Shown: piece after piece, positions 1 through 7,115 of the stretch
How positions within the stretch are numbered: position 1 is the first letter of the stretch
Layout of the letters: the number at the start of each line of letters is the position of its first letter
From: Saccharopolyspora rosea
Lineage (GTDB): Bacteria > Actinomycetota > Actinomycetes > Mycobacteriales > Pseudonocardiaceae
Length of the DNA: 64,000 bases
NCBI RefSeq assembly: GCF_025643595.1
Contig: NZ_CP102826.1
Span: forward strand, 4,588,001 to 4,652,000
Direction: 5' to 3'
The notes under the pieces: model-generated
Seen by the model: the letters and a program-made list of their open reading frames with translations, nothing else
The model's database searches: none
Told to the model about the DNA's origin: nothing
Translations under genes and position numbers: made by a program

Positions 1-1114
1 TGACCAACAGCAAACCCGCGAGGCCGACCAGCCCGGCGCCGAGCGAGGTCGCGGCGGCCAGCGAACCGACGACCAGCGGTCCCCCGGCGTCGCCGAGCTC
101 GCGACCGACCTCCGCGGCCCCCATCGTCCGGCCGAGCCGTTCGGCCGGGGTGGCCGCGGCCAGGTGGGCGAAGGCGATCGGCGTCGCCAGCCCGGTCCCG
201 GCCCCGACCGCGACGGCCGCGATCACCAGGCCCACCGCGGCGGGCAGCAGCGCCGCCGCGGCGATCCCGGCCGCGGCCAGCACCAGCCCGGCGGTCATGC
301 CCGCGCGGTCGGTGACGCGGCCGCGGTCGCGGGCCCGCCCGGCCCACGGCTGCACCAGCGCCCCCACCGCGGCCAGCAGCGACACGATCGCGCCGGTCAC
401 CAGCGGTCCAAGCCCGAGCCCCACCACGGGCAGGAAGCCGACCCCGGCCGCCAGTGCGGCGGTCGCCCCGGCCAGCGTCGCCGTCGGGCGCAGGAAGCCG
501 CCGTCGGTCAGCCGGCGCAGCAGGCCCAGCACGGTCTCGCGGCTGCGCGGCAGCGGCGCGAGCGCCGGGACGACCAGCACCGCCCAGCCGGCCACCGCGA
601 GCGCCAGCGCGGCGAGCACCGCGAACAGCGCCGAGTACCCGCCGACGGTGATCAGCGCTCCGCCGAGGACCGGGCCGAGCGCGTAGCCGAGCCCCTTCCA
701 CGCGCCGTAGCCGCCGAACGCCCGCCCGTGCCGGGAGCCGGGCGACAACCGCGCGACCAGGGCGCTCGCCGCCGGCGAGAACGCCGCCGCGGCCGCGCCC
801 TGCCCCAGGCGCGCCGCGCCGACCGCAGCGGGGTCACCGGCCGCGACGAAGGCGGCCGAGGCGCCGCAGAACGCCAGCAGCCCGCCCAGCAGCACGGGTC
901 GCGCCCCGACGCGGTCGGCCAGCGCCCCGAACACGGGCTTGAGCAGGACCTCCGCGCCGTCGTAGACGGCCAGCAGCACGCCGACGGCCAGCAGCGAGCC
1001 GTGCTCGCGCGCCACGAGACCGCCCAGCCCGGCGGCGATGCTGTGGGCGCCGAACGCGGTGACGAACCCCGCCGCGTACAGCGGCAGCAGCCGGATCCGC
1101 GAGCCCTCGGTCAC
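1..1114 (-). CDS. MFS transporter, 3' end cut by window edge
   Basis: Reading leftward from a GTG at 1114, the frame stays open to base 1, giving at least 371 residues with alternating hydrophobic segments rich in Gly, Ala, Leu and Val. It starts VTEGSRIRLLPLYAAGFVTA and has an MFS-style loop (LLKPVFGALADRV) after the second predicted helix. The GTG overlaps the stop of the MarR gene (GTGA), so translation is probably coupled. It is the last visible gene of the leftward operon of DHA2 exporter, MarR and this MFS protein. Major facilitator proteins are single-chain inner-membrane transporters. The substrate cannot be read; drug or small-molecule efflux is inferred from the MarR neighbour. The C-terminus lies outside the window. 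Confidence 0.85.
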   Translation of the reverse strand, partial: MTEGSRIRLLPLYAAGFVTAFGAHSIAAGLGGLVAREHGSLLAVGVLLAVYDGAEVLLKPVFGALADRVGARPVLLGGLLAFCGASAAFVAAGDPAAVGAARLGQGAAAAAFSPAASALVARLSPGSRHGRAFGGYGAWKGLGYALGPVLGGALITVGGYSALFAVLAALALAVAGWAVLVVPALAPLPRSRETVLGLLRRLTDGGFLRPTATLAGATAALAAGVGFLPVVGLGLGPLVTGAIVSLLAAVGALVQPWAGRARDRGRVTDRAGMTAGLVLAAAGIAAAALLPAAVGLVIAAVAVGAGTGLATPIAFAHLAAATPAERLGRTMGAAEVGRELGDAGGPLVVGSLAAATSLGAGLVGLAGLLLV

Positions 1115-1569
1115 GGTTGCGCGCCCTGCTCCGCGAGCTCGTCGATGGCGTCGACGAGCTGCTCCAGAGCCGGTAGCGACGCGGTGAGCAGGTGCTGCCA
1201 ACCGGGGTGCAGCCCGCCGGCCGCCGCGCGCAGGATCGCCGCGTTCGTGGCCTGCCAGTGCTCGACGGCCTCCCGGCCCGCCCCGGTGAGCTCCAGGGCC
1301 GCGGTCCGCCGGTCGTCGCCACCCGCGGTGCGGGTCACCAGACCGCGGGTGCGCAGGCCGTTGACCAGCGTGGTCACCGAGTTCGGCGCCAGCCGCAGCA
1401 GCCTGGCCACCTGGCTGGGCCGAGCGCCGGGGTTCTCCGCCAGGCAGGACATCAGTTCCAGCTGGGCGACCGACAGCGTGTTGCCGGGGTCGGCGGTACG
1501 CGCGGCCCGCCGCATCGCGCGGCGCAGCCGGGCGACGACGTCCGCGAGCGGAGTGGCGGTCTCGGTCAC
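1111..1569 (-). CDS. MarR-family transcriptional regulator
   Basis: A 152-residue protein with the winged helix-turn-helix of the MarR family: LSVAQLELMSCLAENPG, then the recognition region RPSQVARLLRLAPNSVTTLVNGL and a wing around TRTAGGDDRRTAALELT. The GTG start overlaps the stop of the upstream exporter (GTGA), and its own stop overlaps the GTG of the next MFS gene, so three genes are translationally chained. MarR proteins are dimers that usually repress their own efflux operon and release DNA when they bind a phenolic or drug ligand. The palindrome at 2968-2986 upstream of the operon is the likely target. Ligand unknown. Confidence 0.92.
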   Translation of the reverse strand: MTETATPLADVVARLRRAMRRAARTADPGNTLSVAQLELMSCLAENPGARPSQVARLLRLAPNSVTTLVNGLRTRGLVTRTAGGDDRRTAALELTGAGREAVEHWQATNAAILRAAAGGLHPGWQHLLTASLPALEQLVDAIDELAEQGAQP

Positions 1570-2933
1570 GCCGACTCCCGCGCGCACGAGACCGCCCCGG
1601 CGACCGCCAGGACGCCGCACACCGCCAGCGCGGCCACCGCCACCTGCGGCCCGGTGGCACCGCCGAGGTGCAGGGACAGCGTCACCAGCGCGATCCCGAG
1701 GGCGCTTCCCAGGCCCCGTGCCATGTTCACCATGCCGCCTCCGGTCGCCGACATCTGCGAAGGGATACCACCCATGATCGACGAATTGTTCGCCGGAATG
1801 AACACCCCCAGCCCGAGACCGAGCAGGAACAGCATCGCCGCGACCCACGGCGCCGAGCCCGGGGCGAGCAGCAGCAGCCCGCAACCGAGGGCGGACACCA
1901 CCGCGCCGAGCACGGTGCGGCCGTGCACCCCGAGGCGCGCGGGCAGCAGCCGGTCGACGAGCACCGCGGACACCGCGAACCCGGCGGGCAGGCAGGTCAG
2001 CACCGGCCCCATGCCATCGTGCGTGCCCAGGACCTGCGGGAACAACGTCAACGGCCCGAACAGCACGAGGTAGCCGCACAGCGCTCCGAGCAGGCCCAGG
2101 GACACCACCCTGGGCCGCAGCAGCCGGAGGTCGACCAGCGGGTGGGCGGCCCGGCGCTCCCAGCGGACCAGCCCGGTCAGCGCCGCCACCGCCACCGCGG
2201 CGGGCACGGCGGCGACCCAGGCGGGCAACCCGAGCCCGGACACGCCGGACAACGCCAGCAGCAGGGCCGCGGACCCGCCCGCGAGCAGCACGAGCCCGGG
2301 GAAGTCGAACCGCGCGAGCGGCGCCCGTTCCCGGGTGCGCGGCAGCAGGTACCGGCCCGCGGCCAGACCGAGCACCCCCACCGGCAGGTTCACCAGGAAG
2401 ACCCACCGCCAGCCCGCGGTGTCCACCAGCAGCCCGCCGAGCGCGGGGCCCAGCGCCAGCCCCAGCGCCTGGGCCGCGGCCTGCACGCCCAGCGCGGCCC
2501 GCATCCGCGACCGGGGCACGCTGCCGACGACCAGGGCCACGCTGTTGGCCTGCAACATCGCCGCCCCGACGGCCTGGACCAACCGGAAGACGACCAACCA
2601 GCCGAGCCCGGGCGCGAGCCCGCACGCCACCGACGCCGCGGTGAACACGCCGAAGCCCCAGACGTACATCAGCTTCCGGCCGGTGGCGTCGGCCAGCCGT
2701 CCGGCGACCACGAGCAGTCCGACCAGCGCCAGCAGGTAGGACAGCGACACCCACTGCACGGCGGCCAGCGGCGCCCGGAACTCCTGCTGCAACGCGGGGA
2801 AGGTCAACGTCACGATGCTGGCGTCCAGCTGCCCCATGAACGCCCCGAAGCACACCGTCGCGACCGCGAACCAGCCCGCGCGCGGGTGCTCGCGCACCCG
2901 TCGCGGCCGTGGCCGCTCCGCCAACACCGCCAT
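1566..2933 (-). CDS. MFS efflux transporter, DHA2 (EmrB/QacA-like)
   Basis: A 455-residue membrane protein with about 14 hydrophobic segments. It shows the DHA2 signatures FMGQLDASIVTLTFPALQ in helix 1, GRLADATGRK in the loop after helix 2, and GPALGGLLVDTAGWRWVFLVN (motif C region) near residue 165. These proton-driven exporters pump drugs or metabolites out of the cell. An excellent ribosome site (GGGAGGAGG) precedes the ATG at 2933. It is the first gene of the operon with the MarR regulator, which fits a ligand-inducible export system. The substrate is not predictable from sequence. Confidence 0.92.
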   Translation of the reverse strand: MAVLAERPRPRRVREHPRAGWFAVATVCFGAFMGQLDASIVTLTFPALQQEFRAPLAAVQWVSLSYLLALVGLLVVAGRLADATGRKLMYVWGFGVFTAASVACGLAPGLGWLVVFRLVQAVGAAMLQANSVALVVGSVPRSRMRAALGVQAAAQALGLALGPALGGLLVDTAGWRWVFLVNLPVGVLGLAAGRYLLPRTRERAPLARFDFPGLVLLAGGSAALLLALSGVSGLGLPAWVAAVPAAVAVAALTGLVRWERRAAHPLVDLRLLRPRVVSLGLLGALCGYLVLFGPLTLFPQVLGTHDGMGPVLTCLPAGFAVSAVLVDRLLPARLGVHGRTVLGAVVSALGCGLLLLAPGSAPWVAAMLFLLGLGLGVFIPANNSSIMGGIPSQMSATGGGMVNMARGLGSALGIALVTLSLHLGGATGPQVAVAALAVCGVLAVAGAVSCARESA

Positions 2934-2967
2934 CGAACCTCCTCCCGGATACCGGGATTTGATTCTA

Positions 2968-2986
2968 TGGCAGAACTAGTTTGCCA
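2968..2986. promoter_or_regulatory. Candidate MarR operator
   Basis: TGGCAGAACTAGTTTGCCA is an imperfect palindrome: outer arms TGGCA/TGCCA flank the perfect 8-mer AACTAGTT, offset by one base. It lies 35 bases upstream of the exporter ATG, in an AT-richer stretch where the promoter should be. MarR proteins bind pseudo-palindromes of about 16-20 bp over their own promoter, so autorepression by the operon's MarR gene is the natural reading (inference). Confidence 0.5.
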
Positions 2987-3153
2987 CTCAGAAGCAGAGA
3001 TGGACTTCACAAGATCAGTTGAACTACGCGTGAATCGAACGTCTCCGTCGATCAACCTCATTCTGTTGCAGAGTCATAACGGGGACGCACACCCCGATGG
3101 CGGGCAACCACCACCCGCGTCGGACGGCGCACGGGACCCGCCGCGCGGATCCG

Positions 3154-3885
3154 CTACGCGCCGGCCGAGCGGTCGTCGACGACGACCTTGACACCCACTC
3201 CGTCCACTTCGGACTGGGGCGCGGGACTTCCGGCGGGGTGGGGGATGCGGCCGTCGGTGGCCAGGCCCGCCGCGTCCAGCGCGGCCGAGCAACTGCTGAT
3301 CCGCTCGGCCAGCGTGTGCAGCGCGGTGCGGGTTTCCTGCTCGCGCTGTTCGAGTTCGGCGTGCCTGCGGTCGATCTCGGCGAGCACGCGGCAGCGCAGT
3401 TCCTCGGTCTGCGCGTCCCGCTGCTCGCAGCGCTGCTTCGTGCGCTCCAGCATGGCCTCGGCGTGCTGCTGCGCGACCGAGGTGATCCGCTTGTACTCCT
3501 GGCTGATCCGGCGCCGCAGCCGGTGTTCGCGGTGGTGCTGGGCGGCGCGCGAGGACGACTGCTCGTGCTCCAGCCGCGCCCGGCGGGTCTCCAGCTCCCC
3601 GGCCAGCTCGGCGCAGTCGGCGCGGGTCTCGGCGGCGACCCGCTCGGCCTCGGTGATCAGGTCGGCCGCTTGCTCCTGGGCGTGGTCGAGGATGGCCTCG
3701 GCGCGCTGCTCGGCGAACTCCACCGCCTCGGGATCGCGCCACGTCTCGTCGGTCGCGCGTTCCAGCGCATCCTGGAGTTCGCGGATGCGGGTTTCCAGCG
3801 CGTCCAGGTGCCCGGCCACCTGCTTGCGATCGAAACCCCGGAACCGCGTGCCGAATTCGGGCCGGGCCGGAACCACGTCGTCCAT
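3154..3885 (-). CDS. DivIVA-like coiled-coil protein
   Basis: A 243-residue, highly charged protein. Near its N-terminus it has a DivIVA-type membrane-targeting segment (FGTRFRGFDRKQVAGHLDALETRI), then a long heptad-rich coiled coil from about residue 30 to 205 with many Glu, Arg and Ala, and a short Pro-rich tail. The ATG at 3885 follows GAGGGGGATGGAG; a GTG directly before it is an alternative start. DivIVA/Wag31-like proteins bind curved membrane and organise polar growth or septation in actinobacteria. This one lacks the length and tail of Wag31, so it is a paralogue of unknown job. It stands 132 bases after the ABC ATPase gene on the same strand and could be read through from it. Confidence 0.75.
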   Translation of the reverse strand: MDDVVPARPEFGTRFRGFDRKQVAGHLDALETRIRELQDALERATDETWRDPEAVEFAEQRAEAILDHAQEQAADLITEAERVAAETRADCAELAGELETRRARLEHEQSSSRAAQHHREHRLRRRISQEYKRITSVAQQHAEAMLERTKQRCEQRDAQTEELRCRVLAEIDRRHAELEQREQETRTALHTLAERISSCSAALDAAGLATDGRIPHPAGSPAPQSEVDGVGVKVVVDDRSAGA

Positions 3886-4017
3886 CACGACTCCATCCCC
3901 CTCACCGGAGCACGTGCGCGGAAGATTCTTTCGGCGCCCCAAGCGGTTTCGCGTCGAGGGCCGACTCCGACCATCATTCGCGGGCTGCCGGGAGCGAGCG
4001 AGATCGAGTCGTGTTCA

Positions 4018-5337
4018 TCACTCGTCGGAGTGACCGGAGTGGAGTTCGGCGGCCGGGTCGGCGCTGATCTGCTCGGTGTCGGTGTCGTAGTCGTAGAGCT
4101 CGGCGTAGCGGCCCCAGTCGACCGCGATGTCGAGCTGTTCCCGAGCGGCGGCGGCCGAGAAGCTCTGCCGCAGCAGGTCGAGGAAGAAACCGGCGCGCAG
4201 GCTGCCGCGCGAGCTGGCGGCCAGCGCGGTGCAGATGGTGCGCACCAGGGGCGCGCGGTGCCGGACCTGCTCGGCGAAGATCTCCTTGCTGCGCTGGATG
4301 TCCGCGGTGGTGAACTCCTTGCCGACCGGCGTGATCACCAGGTCCCCGCCGGAGACGACCAGCAGGTCGAGCATGGCCGCCGCGTCCACCAGCGGCAGCA
4401 GGTCGTCGACCTGGAAGTTCAGGTCCGCGGCCGTGTCGGGCAGGTCGGCCCGGCCGCCCTTGGCGTGCACGATCTCCACCAGGCCGGCGAGACCGCCGAC
4501 CGAGGCGTTGGGCAGCGGCCGGGCCTTGGGGGTCGCCTCGGTCGGCTCCGGCACCGCCTCCCCGGGCTCGCGGCCGGTGAGCAGGTCGTAGAGCCGGTCG
4601 ACGAGCGCGGAGAACGCGGGCCCCTTGCGGTCCCGGGGCCTCGGCAGCTCGACGGCGATCTCGGCCCGCACGTGACCCGGGTTGGCGCCCAGCACCACCA
4701 CCCGGTCGGCCAGCAGCACGGCCTCCTCGATGTTGTGGGTGACCACGCACACCGACCGGGTGGGGAAGTTCTCCCCCTCCCACAGCGCCATCAGCTCGCT
4801 GCGCAGGTTCTCGGCGGTGAGCACGTCCAGCGCGGAGAACGGTTCGTCCATCAGCAGCACGTCGGGTTCCAGGACCAGGGCGCGGGCGAACCCGACGCGC
4901 TGGCGCATGCCGCCGGACAGCTCCTTGGGGTAGGCCGACTCGAACCCGTCCAGGCCGATCAGGTCGATGGCCGCCAGCGCGCGGCGGTGCCGCTCGTCGG
5001 GCCGGACCCCGCGCGCGGCCAGCCCCAGCTCCACGTTGTCCTGCACGGTCAACCACGGCATGAGCGCGAAGGACTGGAAGACCATCGCCGCGCCCGGGTT
5101 GGCGCCGTTGAGCTCCCGGCCCCGGTAGCGGACGGTGCCGCGGGTGGGCGGGATCAGCCCGGCGATGGTGCGCAGCAGCGTCGACTTGCCCGAGCCCGAA
5201 CGGCCGAGCAGCGCCACCACCTCACCGGCGCGCAGGTCGAGGGTGATCTCGTCGAGCACGTGCAGCTCCTCGCCGGTGGAACCGGGGAAGCTCTTGCTGA
5301 CGTCCTCGACGCTGACGAGAACTTCGGGGCGGGACAT
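4018..5337 (-). CDS. ABC transporter ATP-binding protein, NitT/TauT type with C-terminal AAA-associated domain
   Basis: A 439-residue protein. Residues 1-260 form an ABC ATPase: Walker A GRSGSGKS at about 45-52, signature LSGGMRQRVGFAR, Walker B VLLMDEPFSALD and an H-loop in VVTHNIEEA. The C-terminal part of about 150 residues (from GGLAGLVEIVHAKGG) resembles the AAA-associated domain found on nitrate/taurine-type ATPases. The ATG at 5337 has GGAAGGATC upstream and lies 14 bases after the permease stop. It powers the double permease encoded just before it. No periplasmic binding protein is encoded nearby, so the substrate is open; the MgtA neighbour and metal-sensor repressor suggest an ion-related role (inference). 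Confidence 0.92.
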   Translation of the reverse strand: MSRPEVLVSVEDVSKSFPGSTGEELHVLDEITLDLRAGEVVALLGRSGSGKSTLLRTIAGLIPPTRGTVRYRGRELNGANPGAAMVFQSFALMPWLTVQDNVELGLAARGVRPDERHRRALAAIDLIGLDGFESAYPKELSGGMRQRVGFARALVLEPDVLLMDEPFSALDVLTAENLRSELMALWEGENFPTRSVCVVTHNIEEAVLLADRVVVLGANPGHVRAEIAVELPRPRDRKGPAFSALVDRLYDLLTGREPGEAVPEPTEATPKARPLPNASVGGLAGLVEIVHAKGGRADLPDTAADLNFQVDDLLPLVDAAAMLDLLVVSGGDLVITPVGKEFTTADIQRSKEIFAEQVRHRAPLVRTICTALAASSRGSLRAGFFLDLLRQSFSAAAAREQLDIAVDWGRYAELYDYDTDTEQISADPAAELHSGHSDE

Positions 5338-5351
5338 CGGGGATCCTTCCG

Positions 5352-7091
5352 TCAGGACAACGAGAAGCGGCGCTCGGCCAGCCGGTGCAGACGCCGCCAG
5401 AACAACCGGTTGAGGCCGACGACGTAGCAGCTCATCACCGCCACGCCGATGAGGATCCGACCGGCGTCGCCGACCGAGGTGGCCTCCGAGATGTAGGCGC
5501 CGAGGCCGGTCGCGGTGAGCGTGGTGCCGTGGTAGCTGACCACCTCGGCGACGATCGAGGCGTTCCACGCCCCGCCCGCCGCGGTGATGCCGCCGGTGAC
5601 GTAGCTCGGGAAGATCGCGGGCAGCACCAGCCGCCGCCACCACAACCGCCGGGGCAACCGCATATCGGCGGCGGCCTCGCGCAGGTCGTGCGGGATCGCC
5701 GAGGCCCCGGCGATGGTGTTGAACAGGATGTACCACTGCGCGCCGAGCGCCATCAGCAGGATGCCGCCCCAGTCCAGGCTGATCCCGGTCAGCTCCAACC
5801 CGGCGGTGACCAGCGGGAACAGGAAGTTCGCCGGGAAGCTCGCGAGCACCTGCACCACCGGCTGGGCCAGCCGGGAGACCTTCGGGTTCAGCCCGATCCA
5901 CACCCCGATCGGCACCCACACGAGGGTGGCGACCACCAGCAGCGCCACGACGCGGCCGAAGGTGATCAGCCCGAGCAGCAGCGCGTGCCCGACCTCGCCG
6001 AAACCCGCGGTGCCCGCGATGAAACCGAGCATCCGGCTCAGCCCGTAGGCGATGACCAGCAGCACCGCCCCGGTGAACACGACGTCGCCGACCCGCCGCC
6101 GCGCGAGCGGCGTCCGCAACGGGTGCTCGGCGAGCCCGAACACGCCCATGATCCGGTCCAGCGGGAACACCAGCGGCCCCAGCACCCGCCCCAGCAGCTC
6201 CGGGACGCGCGACCGCCGCAGCACGCCGAGCACCAGGCTGCGGGGCGTCTCGGCGGCCTCGGACTGCTCGACGCGGAACCGCTCGGCCCAGGCCGTCAGC
6301 GGCCGCCAGAACACCACGTTCACCCCGACGACCAGAACGATCATGACGCCGATCGCCAGCAGCACCCGGTCGATCCGGCCGTGCTCACTCGCGGCGGCGA
6401 CGTAGGAGCCGACGCCGGGCAGCGCGTACTGCTGGTTGTTCACGCTCAGCGCCTCGGACGCGGTGAGGAAGAACCAGCCGCCGCCGAAGCTCATCATCGC
6501 GTTCCAGACCAGCGGGATCATGCCGCTGGGCACGTCGACGCGCCAGAACCGCTGCCACCGCGACAGCCGCAGCAACCGGGACGCCTCGTCCAGCTCGCGC
6601 GGCTGGGAGACCAGCGAGTGGTAGAAGGCGAAGGTCATGTTCCACGCCTGGGAGGTGAAGATCGCGAAGATCGACGCGCACTCCAGGCCCAGCTCCGAGC
6701 CCGGGAACAGGGCGATGAACCCGGTGATCGTCACCGACAGGAAACCCAGGATCGGCACCGACTGGAGCACGTCCAGCGCCGGGATGAGCACCTTCTCGGC
6801 CCGCCGCAGCCGCGCCGCGGCCGTGGCGTAGACGAACGTGAACAGCACCGCCAGCACCAGCGCGACGAACATCCGCAGCAGCGACCGCCCCGCGTAGTAC
6901 GGCAGTTCGGCCGGGTCGGTGGACACCTCCGCCGGCGCGGTCGCCGGGTTCCACGGCACGGCGACGCCGTGCGCGAGCCGCACCACGAGCCACAGCAGCG
7001 CGGCGGCTCCGGCGAACACGACCACGTCGGCGGCCGTGCGGCCGGGTCGCACGAGCGCCCCGCGGCTGGGGAAGGTCCGCAGCAACGACAC
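5352..7091 (-). CDS. ABC transporter permease with two fused BPD_transp_1 domains
   Basis: A 579-residue membrane protein with an internal duplication: each half has about six hydrophobic helices and an EAA-like coupling loop (ELDEASRLLRLSRWQRFWRV in the first half, DLREAAADMRLPRRLWWRRL in the second). It therefore supplies both membrane domains of a NitT/TauT-type importer in one chain. It lies between the MgtA-like ATPase (24-base gap) and the ABC ATPase (14-base gap), so the three are surely one transcript. Such fused permeases often lack a known substrate-binding partner, as here. Substrate unknown. Confidence 0.9.
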   Translation of the reverse strand: MSLLRTFPSRGALVRPGRTAADVVVFAGAAALLWLVVRLAHGVAVPWNPATAPAEVSTDPAELPYYAGRSLLRMFVALVLAVLFTFVYATAAARLRRAEKVLIPALDVLQSVPILGFLSVTITGFIALFPGSELGLECASIFAIFTSQAWNMTFAFYHSLVSQPRELDEASRLLRLSRWQRFWRVDVPSGMIPLVWNAMMSFGGGWFFLTASEALSVNNQQYALPGVGSYVAAASEHGRIDRVLLAIGVMIVLVVGVNVVFWRPLTAWAERFRVEQSEAAETPRSLVLGVLRRSRVPELLGRVLGPLVFPLDRIMGVFGLAEHPLRTPLARRRVGDVVFTGAVLLVIAYGLSRMLGFIAGTAGFGEVGHALLLGLITFGRVVALLVVATLVWVPIGVWIGLNPKVSRLAQPVVQVLASFPANFLFPLVTAGLELTGISLDWGGILLMALGAQWYILFNTIAGASAIPHDLREAAADMRLPRRLWWRRLVLPAIFPSYVTGGITAAGGAWNASIVAEVVSYHGTTLTATGLGAYISEATSVGDAGRILIGVAVMSCYVVGLNRLFWRRLHRLAERRFSLS

Positions 7092-7115
7092 GCTTCACCT
7101 CCTTCCTCGCGCCGA

